A stretch of DNA of 17,375 nucleotides from CAIJKW01 sp964443365. Its GTDB lineage: Bacteria; Patescibacteriota; Minisyncoccia; Phycocordibacterales; CAIZLB01. The stretch is from contig CAYUCM010000013.1 of assembly GCA_964443365.1 (NCBI GenBank), forward strand, positions 1-17,375, read 5' to 3'. Shown one piece after another: positions 5,540 through 13,239 of the stretch (position 1 is the first letter of the stretch; each line of letters starts with the position of its first letter). A program made the translations under genes and the position numbers. The notes below the pieces were generated by a model. That model was not told where the DNA came from. It did not search any database and was given only the letters and a program-made list of their open reading frames with translations.

Positions 5540-7345
5540 CTACATACAACCCTTCCCTAATCCCATCATTCTGTTTTTCAGAACAGCACTACTTGATGAT
5601 GCTTTTGTACCAACAATATCGCCAATCACTTGCCCGTCAGGAGTTCTATCTGGTGGCAAATTATAATAACTAATTAAAAACTTTGTTAATTCCAAAAACG
5701 GAACCGCTAATGTATCAGAAGAATAACTAACGCCTCGTGGATTAATTGTGTAAATAAATACTAGAAACTCAGGATTATAAGCTGGCAAAAATCCTATAAA
5801 CGAGTGAAGGTGAACATCTTTTGAATATCCCCCACCGCCACGCACAACCTGCGCCGTACCAGTTTTTGCAGCAACACTATAATTAGGATTTTTATAAGAA
5901 CCGTTTTTCAGAGAAACATCAGTGTTTGTAACCATCATATTAACAACCTCAAGAGCAGCATCTTCTCTTATAACCCTCTTGCCTTCCTCGATAGGAATTT
6001 TCTTTGTAGTACCAATTTTATGATTAATTTCTTTAACGAGTCTAGGCTTTATCATAACCCCACCATTTGCTATCGCACTAAAAGCTCTAACAACCTCTAT
6101 GGGCGTCATTGAAATTCCCTGTCCAAAAGAAGCTGTTACATACTCAATATTTCTTGGAGATTTTAAGTTTTCAATTAGCCCCGACGCCTCATTAGGAAGA
6201 TCTATGCCGGTCTTTTCGCCCAAACCATATTCCCTAAAATATTTTGCAAAAACATCATTCCCAACTTTTTGCTCAATAAAAGCAAATCCAGTGTTAAGAG
6301 ACTTGGCCAGCGCACACTGAAGCGTAATTGTTCCTCTAGCTTTTTTATCAAAGTTTGAAATAGTTTTTTTATCGAATGTTGCCGACCCCGTATCATTATA
6401 AAATGTTTGCGCATTTACTAATCCCAAATCTGCACCCGTCGACATGGTCAATGGCTTAATAATAGAACCCATTTCATACACACTTTCCACCAAATCGTTT
6501 CTAAATAACGCCACATCCTTAACTTCTTTTATATTATTTGGATCAAAAGATGGATTGAGCGCCATGGCGTAAATATCGCCAGTTTGAGGATTCATTATAA
6601 TTATTCCAGTTCTTTCTGACGAATATTGCGTGGTTATATTTTCAACCATTTCCTCCGCATACGCTTGAGTTTTGGGCTCTATAGTTGTAATAATATCACC
6701 CTCCAATGTCTTGCCATCCAGAACAGTCTTTTTTAAATTAGAAAAAGTTTCAACGAAAAAGTTAGCGTACGCGTCTGATTGCGTTCTTCTTAAGACATCC
6801 TCATAATATCTTTCCAGCCCGTATCTACCAGCAAACTCATCGCCCTTATAACCCATAAAACCAAGCACATTGGACGCAAGAGTTCCTCCTGGATAGTATC
6901 GCCACTTATCTTTAAATAAATTTATACCCGGCAATTTAAGCGCCGCAATTTTTTCTCCAACTTCTTGATCAACCTTTTTTCTTATTTCTTCATAAGGATC
7001 TCCAGATTTGGAAGCCTTTGTCATGAAATCCGTTTTGTCTAAATCTGGTAGTATTGACGATAATTTACTATACACATCCTCTGCTCCAGCGTCACTAACT
7101 TTTTTTGGCACCATCGCTACAATAAAACCAGTCTTAAGTGAGGCAGCAGAAATTGGTGTGCCATCTTTTTGCGAAAAGAAGATAGTACCTCTGCTAAAAT
7201 TATCCGCAGGTTTTTGATATTGGCGATCAGCTCTTTCTCTAAAATCATCAGCTTGAATGATTTGTAAAGAATATAATTTAATAAATAACAAAAGAGAGAA
7301 AGCAACAATCAGAAGAGCAATTAATCTTATCCTAGATTTAATCAT
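5540..7345 (-). CDS. ftsI: FtsI-type penicillin-binding protein (septal transpeptidase)
   Basis: 601 residues, a class B PBP that cross-links peptidoglycan stems at the division site. An N-terminal transmembrane anchor (about residues 7-30) is followed by the dimerisation/pedestal domain (RG at 52-53, YYPGGTLASNVLGF at about 150) and the transpeptidase domain. The active-site motifs are all present: SIIK (Ser294-Lys297), SLN (349-351) and KTG (494-496). GQGISMTPIE near 408 is also typical. Position after rsmH and an FtsL-like gene supports FtsI rather than PBP2. No PASTA repeats are seen, and the C-terminal tail is short. The gene has its own predicted leaderless promoter in the 51-nt gap after ftsL, so it can be transcribed apart from the mraZ operon. 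The cluster ends here: no mur, mraY or ftsW follows. Confidence 0.92.
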   Translation of the reverse strand: MIKSRIRLIALLIVAFSLLLFIKLYSLQIIQADDFRERADRQYQKPADNFSRGTIFFSQKDGTPISAASLKTGFIVAMVPKKVSDAGAEDVYSKLSSILPDLDKTDFMTKASKSGDPYEEIRKKVDQEVGEKIAALKLPGINLFKDKWRYYPGGTLASNVLGFMGYKGDEFAGRYGLERYYEDVLRRTQSDAYANFFVETFSNLKKTVLDGKTLEGDIITTIEPKTQAYAEEMVENITTQYSSERTGIIIMNPQTGDIYAMALNPSFDPNNIKEVKDVALFRNDLVESVYEMGSIIKPLTMSTGADLGLVNAQTFYNDTGSATFDKKTISNFDKKARGTITLQCALAKSLNTGFAFIEQKVGNDVFAKYFREYGLGEKTGIDLPNEASGLIENLKSPRNIEYVTASFGQGISMTPIEVVRAFSAIANGGVMIKPRLVKEINHKIGTTKKIPIEEGKRVIREDAALEVVNMMVTNTDVSLKNGSYKNPNYSVAAKTGTAQVVRGGGGYSKDVHLHSFIGFLPAYNPEFLVFIYTINPRGVSYSSDTLAVPFLELTKFLISYYNLPPDRTPDGQVIGDIVGTKASSSSAVLKNRMMGLGKGCM

Positions 7346-7352
7346 TACACTT

Positions 7353-7358
7353 ATTTTA
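7353..7358 (-). promoter_or_regulatory. -10 hexamer of ftsI (leaderless)
   Basis: The minus strand reads TAAAAT, ending 7 nt before the ATG, with TTGCAT 16 nt upstream as a weak -35. Confidence 0.5.
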
Positions 7359-7396
7359 CTAAATTATTGAAGAGATGCAATCAAAGAAAGCATTTA

Positions 7397-7720
7397 TTAC
7401 TTCATAGCAACACTTTTTGCATAAACTTCTCGTGTTGCAAATATAGTATTTTTATCAGCATTTTTAAAACCAAGAGAAAGGGCCTTTTCCATTGAGATAT
7501 CATTTGAAAGCTTAATGTATTCAAATTCCAAATCCGCCAATTTTGAGTTCAAAGCAACAATTTGTTCTTCTGCATTGTCTCTACCAAAAGCATTCCACAC
7601 GGTTTGATTCACGGTGTAGGCATAAAGACCTATCATCACAACCAAAACAGAAGCCATTGACCAGAATAAGGTCTTTGACAATCGATCTATTACTTTTAGT
7701 GTGTGTGTTGCTTTTGTCAT
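7397..7720 (-). CDS. ftsL: FtsL-like division protein
   Basis: 107 residues: a short cytoplasmic segment, one transmembrane helix (about 19-37), then an extracytoplasmic coiled coil with heptad-like leucines (EEQIVALNSKLADLEFEYIKLSNDI). Size, topology and position between rsmH and ftsI match FtsL, which pairs with DivIC/FtsB to recruit and activate FtsW-FtsI. Sequence conservation in this family is too low for a motif-based call, so the name rests mainly on context. It begins 19 nt after the rsmH stop. Confidence 0.7.
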   Translation of the reverse strand: MTKATHTLKVIDRLSKTLFWSMASVLVVMIGLYAYTVNQTVWNAFGRDNAEEQIVALNSKLADLEFEYIKLSNDISMEKALSLGFKNADKNTIFATREVYAKSVAMK

Positions 7721-7739
7721 ATTTTGATTTTGTTTATTT

Positions 7740-8738
7740 TTAATTTATTTTTTCTAAAACTCTCTCTTTGGCACTTCTCGCTCTTGGGTTTTCTTTTATC
7801 TCATCATCTGTTGGAACAATTGGTCTCTTTGTCAATATCTTGACATCACCATTCTCTTGCATTTGTTTGAAAAAGTTTTTGACGATTCTATCTTCCAGAC
7901 TGTGATATGAAATCACAACCAGTCTCCCCTCGTTTTTCAATTTCTCCAATGCTTGAGGAAGTGTTTGATTTAGGGCGCCAAGCTCATCGTTAATTGCAAT
8001 TCTCAAAGCTTGAAAAGTTTTTGTTGCGGGATGAGTTTTGGCGAATCTCCTCCATGAAGGAACTGCGCCTTTAATAATTTCCGCCAATTGTTTTGAAGTT
8101 TTTATTTCACCGTTTTGTCTTTCTTGCACAATTCTTTTTGCGATTTTGTAAGCAAAATCTTCTTCACCATAAGCTTCAATTATTGTTCGTAAATTTTCTT
8201 CATCCCAACTATTAACGATTTCATAGGCGGTAAACTGATCATCGCTTGCGGACACATTTTTTGCATCGTCCTTTGTATCATCCATTACACCAGTGTTTGC
8301 AAAAGTCATAATCAACGGCTCATCTTTTCTAAAACTAAAACCTCTTCCGGACTCTTCTAGCTCATAAGAACTGAGCCCAAGATCATAGAGAATTCCGTCA
8401 ACTTTCTCTACTTGTAAATCGTCCAAATTATTTTTTAGATTTTTGAAATTATCATGAACGAAGATTATCTTTGGCGTCTTGCTCGTTTTCAAAGAAGATT
8501 GCATCTTTTGAAAATTGAGACCCGCTCTATTTATTGCATCCTGATCCAAATCAAAAGCGATGATTGTTACATCTCCATCTAGTTTTTTTATAATCTCTTC
8601 ACTGTGACCCCCGTCGCCAAGATTACAATCAACATAAATGCCACCCTTTTTTAAGTTCAATTGTTCTAACACAGATTGTAAAAGAACGGGTATATGTCTT
8701 GTGAATTCTTTTTTGATTGATTTTTGTTCTGTTTTCAT
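7740..8738 (-). CDS. rsmH: 16S rRNA (cytosine(1402)-N(4))-methyltransferase
   Basis: 332 residues. RsmH (MraW) methylates N4 of C1402 in the decoding site of 16S rRNA using SAM. The N-terminus RHIPVLLQSVL and the SAM loop VDCNLGDGGHSEEI (usually D-TLGRGGHS) are clear, followed by DGILYDLGLSSYELEESGRGFSFR. A family-specific stretch near residue 120 that normally reads PLDMRM is PLIMTF here, with about 15 extra residues rich in Asp before the TAYEIVNSW helix. FQALRIAINDELG, SYHSLEDRIVKNFF and the C-terminal NPRARSAKERVLEKI are typical. It starts 34 nt after the mraZ stop. Confidence 0.95.
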   Translation of the reverse strand: MKTEQKSIKKEFTRHIPVLLQSVLEQLNLKKGGIYVDCNLGDGGHSEEIIKKLDGDVTIIAFDLDQDAINRAGLNFQKMQSSLKTSKTPKIIFVHDNFKNLKNNLDDLQVEKVDGILYDLGLSSYELEESGRGFSFRKDEPLIMTFANTGVMDDTKDDAKNVSASDDQFTAYEIVNSWDEENLRTIIEAYGEEDFAYKIAKRIVQERQNGEIKTSKQLAEIIKGAVPSWRRFAKTHPATKTFQALRIAINDELGALNQTLPQALEKLKNEGRLVVISYHSLEDRIVKNFFKQMQENGDVKILTKRPIVPTDDEIKENPRARSAKERVLEKIN

Positions 8739-8772
8739 GATTTCTGAGATTACATTCGGTTATTACCTTCTA

Positions 8773-9282
8773 TTAAATGACTCCAAGCTCGCCCAATTTT
8801 TCTGCCAAACTGTCAGCTTGTTTCAAAATGTCCGACTTGTAATTCTTCCATCTTGCTTCATCCCAAATTTCAACCTTATTATGAACTCCTGTGAACACAA
8901 CCTTTCCAGATTTTTCTACCGATACTTTATCCGCCGCCTTGTCTGCTGTCTTGTCCGCCATTTTGTCCGTAGTTACTCTGTCGCTAATGCCGGCATATTC
9001 TCTTAAAAAATCTGGAATTAAGATTCTGCCTGCGCCATCCACGTCCACCTCAACAGCTCCTCCCAAAATGATTCTATTAAAACCTCTACTACCAGCCTGC
9101 CCCATAGAAAGTGATCCTAATTGCTCAGCAATTTTTGACCATTCTTTCATTGAGAACATAAACAAACAATTATCTAATCCGTGAGTAATCACAACCTTTT
9201 TACCTATCTCCTTCCTAAATTTTATAGGTAAAGAAATTCTTTTTTTATCATCTTGGCTGTGTGTATATTCTCCGATTAGCAT
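8773..9282 (-). CDS. mraZ: transcriptional regulator MraZ, with an ADK-repeat insertion
   Basis: 169 residues, about 25 longer than typical. MraZ is a ring-forming DNA-binding protein of the AbrB/SpoVT fold that represses the division cluster it heads. Both DxxxR motifs are present (DDKKRISLP near 11-19 and DGAGRILIP near 82-90). The extra length comes from residues about 105-124 (KMADKTADKAADK and flank), inserted before the second half of repeat two (VVFTGVHNKVEIWD). At DNA level these are three imperfect 12-nt tandem units around 8930-8966. GGAG at 9292-9295, 9 nt before the ATG, is a usable Shine-Dalgarno, unlike most genes here. GTGG boxes upstream indicate autoregulation. Confidence 0.95.
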   Translation of the reverse strand: MLIGEYTHSQDDKKRISLPIKFRKEIGKKVVITHGLDNCLFMFSMKEWSKIAEQLGSLSMGQAGSRGFNRIILGGAVEVDVDGAGRILIPDFLREYAGISDRVTTDKMADKTADKAADKVSVEKSGKVVFTGVHNKVEIWDEARWKNYKSDILKQADSLAEKLGELGVI

Positions 9283-9299
9283 AATATTTTTCTCCGTTT

Positions 9300-9335
9300 A
9301 CCACTATTTCCCACTTAGTTACTATTTTACCCCAC
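9300..9335 (-). promoter_or_regulatory. MraZ operator: GTGG boxes upstream of mraZ
   Basis: On the minus strand AAGTGGGG, AAGTGGGA and TAGTGGTA occur with GTGGG cores at 9331-9335, 9310-9314 and 9300-9304, spaced 21 and 10 bp. MraZ is known to bind GTGG-type direct repeats at about 10-bp period upstream of its own gene. The first box touches the -10, so occupancy would block transcription. Confidence 0.75.
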
Positions 9336-9352
9336 TTAGCACACACAAGCAA
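9324..9352 (-). promoter_or_regulatory. promoter of the mraZ operon
   Basis: Minus strand: -35 TTGCTT (9347-9352), 17-nt spacer, -10 TAAAAT (9324-9329). The predicted start near 9317 gives a leader of about 35 nt containing the Shine-Dalgarno and two MraZ boxes. Confidence 0.55.
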
Positions 9353-9421
9353 ACACTTTTCTGCAAAAAACTGTGCATAAGTATTGATGGGATGATTGAA
9401 ATTAAATGATCTTGAAAAAAC

Positions 9422-9450
9422 TTGACATAACAAGCTTTTTAATATTTAAT
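9422..9450 (+). promoter_or_regulatory. promoter of the GC-richer membrane protein gene
   Basis: -35 TTGACA (9422-9427, consensus), a 17-nt spacer, then -10 TTTAAT (9445-9450). The predicted start near 9457 gives a leader of about 97 nt with two small hairpins (9463-9480, 9488-9497) and then a C/A-rich, G-poor stretch (9518-9553). It is divergent from the mraZ promoter. Confidence 0.7.
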
Positions 9451-9553
9451 ATACACAGATTAGACGCCCCTCACTTCGTCTTAATAAGCCAAATGGCATA
9501 AGTGAAAACTCAGAATTCCAAACCAACCAACCCCGAACCCCAAATTAAGCACC

Positions 9554-10291
9554 ATGAAAAGCACCGAACGCATCGTTTGTCTCATCGCCATCATCTTCAT
9601 ATCCATCGCATTCTCTTTTGCAGACGTCGCCTACAGCGCGATCGCCGAAAGTGATTTGCAAAAGGCTGACCCGGTTCAAACCGAGACTCAGATCAACATC
9701 CACACTGGAGAAGTCCGTGTGGTGCCTGTGGAATCAGATTGGAGAGCTTGGACCAGCTCAGAAAACATGGCCGCAAATAACCCTGGAAACACAATCATCA
9801 TTAACTCTGTTCCCAACTCCTCATATCAAAAAGTTGATTTTTGGCACAGCCGGTGGATGACCAGGGTGCATGATTCCGTGGTCATGAAGGACGGCAAACT
9901 CATTCACAACAAGGAATACGACGTGGAGAGCTGTGTCGTATTTTCGTTTTCAAAAGTTGCGGCCATCTTGGCCTCACTGATCATTGTGGCATTAATACCC
10001 AAGAGCATGAAAATCAACAGATGGAATCTCATGCCGGACTGGGTTTTTGTCACAGTATTAATTTGTGTTGTCACGATCACCATGTCAGCAATGTTTGCAA
10101 TCACGGCCCCCAAATCGTATGACCCAATCTGCTCCGATTATCTTTCGGCCACTGTATTAACAGGTGCCACACTGGGATTGGCTACAGTCCCTATGCTGAC
10201 CATACTTACCTCAGGCTACATCAGGAATAAAATATCACTACTCTTCCTGATGTTCCTTGCAGTATGCGTAACGATAACGCTGATCCTGTAA
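9554..10291 (+). CDS. orphan multi-pass membrane protein (GC-richer insert 2)
   Basis: 245 residues. The N-terminal hydrophobic segment (about 7-26, then ADVAYSAIA) could be a signal peptide or anchor. It is followed by about 105 soluble residues (Trp-rich WRAWTSS, VDFWHSRWMTRVHD) and then four hydrophobic segments (about 133-148, 162-184, 196-218, 226-244). No catalytic motif or known family is recognised. Codon choice is markedly richer in G+C than in mraZ or greA on either side, and the gene points opposite to both. It has a consensus promoter, a C/A-rich leader lacking a Shine-Dalgarno, and a very strong terminator 26 nt after the stop. It thus forms an isolated transcription unit set between two conserved genes. 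Confidence 0.75.
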   Translation: MKSTERIVCLIAIIFISIAFSFADVAYSAIAESDLQKADPVQTETQINIHTGEVRVVPVESDWRAWTSSENMAANNPGNTIIINSVPNSSYQKVDFWHSRWMTRVHDSVVMKDGKLIHNKEYDVESCVVFSFSKVAAILASLIIVALIPKSMKINRWNLMPDWVFVTVLICVVTITMSAMFAITAPKSYDPICSDYLSATVLTGATLGLATVPMLTILTSGYIRNKISLLFLMFLAVCVTITLIL

Positions 10292-10317
10292 CCCTCATCA
10301 CCCCCCCCGCCCAACGG

Positions 10318-10354
10318 CAAAGCCCCCGCGCTCTGCTGTTGCGCGGGGGCTTTG
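10318..10354 (+). terminator. strong terminator after the GC-richer membrane protein gene
   Basis: A perfect 14-bp stem, CAAAGCCCCCGCGC with GCGCGGGGGCTTTG, around a 9-nt loop, followed by TTTGATTT. An A-rich left flank also lets it serve greA on the other strand poorly or partly. Confidence 0.9.
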
Positions 10355-10391
10355 TTTGATTTAAAAACCAATCTTTTCTTTTGAGATTGTA

Positions 10392-10856
10392 CTATTCTAT
10401 AGAGATGACGTGATACTCAGCTTCTCCGGCTGGAGTTTTGAATTTAAATTTATCGCCCTTCTTTTTTCCAAGTAGAGCTTGTCCAACTGGTGATTTAAAT
10501 GAGATTTTTCCAGAAGCCATATCAGCCTCTTCTGTTCCAACAATTGTATAAATCTTTTCTGTTTTACTAATAGATGTTTTTACATGAACCACAGAACCAA
10601 TCTCAACCTTATCACTATGATGTGCATCTATAATTTGAGCATTAACCAAAACACTTTCAACCTGAGAAATTCTATCCTCAAGAGCAGCCTGAGCTTCACG
10701 TGCTTCATGATATTCTGCATTTTCAGATAAATCACCTAATGATTTTGCAAACTCAAGTTCTTGCGCAATTTCTTTACGTCTTATAGTTTTAAGAAACTCA
10801 AGTTCTTTCTTAAGTTCTTCATATTTTGCTTTTGATAAGTAATCTTTTATTGTCAT
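10392..10856 (-). CDS. greA: transcription elongation factor GreA
   Basis: 154 residues, normal length. GreA inserts its coiled coil into the RNA polymerase secondary channel and stimulates cleavage of backtracked RNA. The coiled-coil tip GDLSENAEYHEAREAQ (from about residue 41) carries the catalytic acidic residues Asp42 and Glu45. The C-terminal FKBP-like domain ends with SPVGQALLGKKKGDKFKFKTPAGEAEYHVISI, close to consensus. It is monocistronic with its own promoter; mrdA ends 170 bp upstream. Confidence 0.96.
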   Translation of the reverse strand: MTIKDYLSKAKYEELKKELEFLKTIRRKEIAQELEFAKSLGDLSENAEYHEAREAQAALEDRISQVESVLVNAQIIDAHHSDKVEIGSVVHVKTSISKTEKIYTIVGTEEADMASGKISFKSPVGQALLGKKKGDKFKFKTPAGEAEYHVISIE

Positions 10857-10874
10857 GTTTTTATATGAAGAAAA

Positions 10875-10903
10875 ATTATATTCTATTTATCCAGTCTTGG
10901 CAA
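10875..10903 (-). promoter_or_regulatory. greA promoter
   Basis: Minus strand: -35 TTGCCA (10898-10903), a 17-nt spacer, then -10 TATAAT (10875-10880). The leader would be about 12 nt with no Shine-Dalgarno. Confidence 0.75.
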
Positions 10904-11026
10904 GGGGGTATTTAGGCAAAAGTATTGTATTATTTTAACCTTATTTATAGCCCTAATTACAATATATTTTAAATTTAAATCTAATTTAACAAGCCCAAAT
11001 CAATACAGTCACACCCCACCCTCAAA

Positions 11027-12967
11027 CTATTCAGTAATTTCAATTTCTGGAGATGGACCATTAACGTTTGGCGCATTTATTTTAGCTCTATTAATTAACT
11101 CCAAAGTACTTGAACTCAAACCGTTTGTTGAATTTGAACCCGTTGCAGAACTTGTCGATGAAACACCAAGACCTCCCTCATTTTGATTTTCATTATTTTT
11201 AATTCTAGCCGTATCAGATATATATTGTTTTGCATATATATTCATCCATTCCAAAAACAAACTGAACACGGCTGTACCTCCATATTTTGCATCCTTTGGA
11301 CCCTTTTCTAACATAATCGCAAAAGCATATTTAGGTTTTTCCGATGGCCAAAATCCTACCGCCCATGAGTTAATATATTTTTTCAATGCTCCGAGTTGTG
11401 CCGTACCAGTTTTACCTGCAACTTTAACATACGGAACATTTAATACTTGCATGGTTCCATTTGTAACCGTCATTCTCATTCCATCTCGTATAATTCTAAA
11501 ATTTTCTACATTATCTATGTCTATTTTATTATTGACACTTTTTTGATCTTGCAAGCCAAATTGCTTAAGTGATGCGGTGCTTTTTTCACCGCCCTGAGGA
11601 ATGTACTCAGATGTTGTCGACGCTATAATTAATTGAGGTTCAATCAAATATCCATTATTGGCCAATGCAGCAACAGCCCTAACGGCTTGAATTGGCGTAA
11701 TTTGAAATCCATACTGACCAATCGCTGTGTTATAAGTATCTCCAAGTCTCCAAATGTCACCATTAAAGTTTTTCTTTTTCCAATCCTGATTTGGAATAAT
11801 TCCTGCCTTTCCACTGAAGAAACTATTTTTTAACGATGAACCAAATCCAAACATTCTGGAATATTTATCTAGCCTATCAATACCAAGCCCCTTTTGTCCT
11901 GGAAACCCTCCCCCTATTTGATAAAAATAAACGTCCGATGAAACTGCAATGGCCTCCTTCATATCTGTAAAACCATGAGCCTTCCAGTCTTTGAAAACCG
12001 TATATTCTCCCGGCTTGTATGGATTGGGAACCTTTAATTCACCGGTACTTTCAATTTTTTTATTTGGCGAAATTATACCTTCGTTCAAAGCAGCTAGTGC
12101 AAAAAACGGTTTAATAATGGAACCCGGTGTGTAAAGCCCCCCACTCACTCTATCCAAAAATGGATTACTTTCATTCTTAAAATATGACTCAATTTTTTCA
12201 ACATTTTTTCCATCGGTCATTATATTGCTATCAAATTCTGGAAATGACACACTGGCTAGAATTTCACCAGTGTTAACATCCATAATTATTCCAGCTCCAC
12301 CTTTAAAACCAGACCTTCCCGCTATTTCTTTTATCGAGGCATACATAGCCTCTTGTAAATCAGTATCAATAGTTAATATTAAATCCTGTCCCTTAATCAT
12401 GGGCTTAATCAAGCTTCCAGGATAAGTATTTCCATGAACATCAGTTTCTATAATTTTTACACCATTTTGTCCAAGTAATAAATTATTATAATATTTTTCT
12501 ATTCCATCAGATCCGGTTAATTCTGTATTATAATAATATCCTGATTTGTCTTTTTTTGGATATTTTACATAGCCAACTATATTATGACTACCCGCTTTTT
12601 CTCTGTATGTTCTAAGCGAGAAATCATTTTGATCTTCCGATACAGCATTCCACGCCAATAGCCTGCCGTATCGATCAATGATTGCACCTCTTTCAGAAAA
12701 AATTAATGCGTGATTCAAGTGATTATTTTCAGCAATCTTTTTATACTCTTCACCCTTAATAATTTGCAAATTAAAAATTTGATACAAATAAACAATACCA
12801 ACTATACCAAAAAACAATCCGACGACAATTATATTTCTAAGAGGAATCGCTTTTTCAATTCTTCCTTCAAATTGATTGTCGTCAAAATGTGGCAAGTTAG
12901 AAGAATCCAAGAAAATATCTTCTGGAAATATTTCAGCATTTTTAGATGATCGTCTTCTTCTAAACAT
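11027..12967 (-). CDS. mrdA: penicillin-binding protein 2 (elongation transpeptidase)
   Basis: 646 residues, a class B PBP for sidewall peptidoglycan synthesis with the MreBCD system. An arginine-rich cytoplasmic N-terminus (RRRR at 3-6) of about 43 residues precedes the single transmembrane helix (about 45-63). The pedestal includes ERGAIIDRYGRLLAWN. The transpeptidase motifs are SIIK (Ser283-Lys286), SSD (343-345, the form usual in PBP2) and KTG (519-521). A Ser/Thr/Asn-rich tail of about 50 residues follows and may be disordered. It starts 2 nt after mreD, as in many mre operons. The usual rodA partner is not in the window. No clear terminator follows in the 170 bp before greA. Confidence 0.94.
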   Translation of the reverse strand: MFRRRRSSKNAEIFPEDIFLDSSNLPHFDDNQFEGRIEKAIPLRNIIVVGLFFGIVGIVYLYQIFNLQIIKGEEYKKIAENNHLNHALIFSERGAIIDRYGRLLAWNAVSEDQNDFSLRTYREKAGSHNIVGYVKYPKKDKSGYYYNTELTGSDGIEKYYNNLLLGQNGVKIIETDVHGNTYPGSLIKPMIKGQDLILTIDTDLQEAMYASIKEIAGRSGFKGGAGIIMDVNTGEILASVSFPEFDSNIMTDGKNVEKIESYFKNESNPFLDRVSGGLYTPGSIIKPFFALAALNEGIISPNKKIESTGELKVPNPYKPGEYTVFKDWKAHGFTDMKEAIAVSSDVYFYQIGGGFPGQKGLGIDRLDKYSRMFGFGSSLKNSFFSGKAGIIPNQDWKKKNFNGDIWRLGDTYNTAIGQYGFQITPIQAVRAVAALANNGYLIEPQLIIASTTSEYIPQGGEKSTASLKQFGLQDQKSVNNKIDIDNVENFRIIRDGMRMTVTNGTMQVLNVPYVKVAGKTGTAQLGALKKYINSWAVGFWPSEKPKYAFAIMLEKGPKDAKYGGTAVFSLFLEWMNIYAKQYISDTARIKNNENQNEGGLGVSSTSSATGSNSTNGLSSSTLELINRAKINAPNVNGPSPEIEITE

Positions 12968-12969
12968 AA

Positions 12970-13239
12970 TTAAATTCTAATTCTGGTTTGTAAAAATTTC
13001 ATTAAAACTGCAATAATCAAACAAGTTAGCGTAAAAAATAAAGAAACCTTATGTCCAAATATTGAAACAAAAATATCACTTCTATATAGTATATCAAGCA
13101 AGAAACCAATTAAAATAGCCTCGTAATACATGAAAAACCAGGAGGCAATTATAGTCAGGATAAATGGTATCCACCAAGGCAGAATGAAAATGGAGATGAA
13201 TATAAATAAATTAGTGTATAGTCTTTTTGACTTGAACAT
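12970..13239 (-). CDS. mreD: short MreD-like rod-shape protein
   Basis: 89 residues with three hydrophobic segments (about 9-36, 38-52 and 62-82), roughly half the length of typical MreD (about 160). No motif proves the family; the call rests on position between mreC and mrdA and on hydrophobicity. The ATG lies inside the 3' end of mreC (29-nt overlap), indicating translational coupling. MreD is an inner-membrane scaffold linking MreC with PBP2 and RodA. Compact membrane proteins of this kind fit a reduced genome, or the gene may be N-terminally shortened. Confidence 0.7.
   Translation of the reverse strand: MFKSKRLYTNLFIFISIFILPWWIPFILTIIASWFFMYYEAILIGFLLDILYRSDIFVSIFGHKVSLFFTLTCLIIAVLMKFLQTRIRI

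Noticed and set aside
9372..9380. DnaA-box match (TTATGCACA on the minus strand) near mraZ
   Set aside because: Only one match; a 9-mer with one free base is expected by chance about this often in an AT-rich window. No cluster or AT-rich unwinding repeats suggest an origin.
9248..9433. Minus-strand ORF over the mraZ promoter
   Set aside because: It covers the operator and promoter and overlaps the start of mraZ in another frame.
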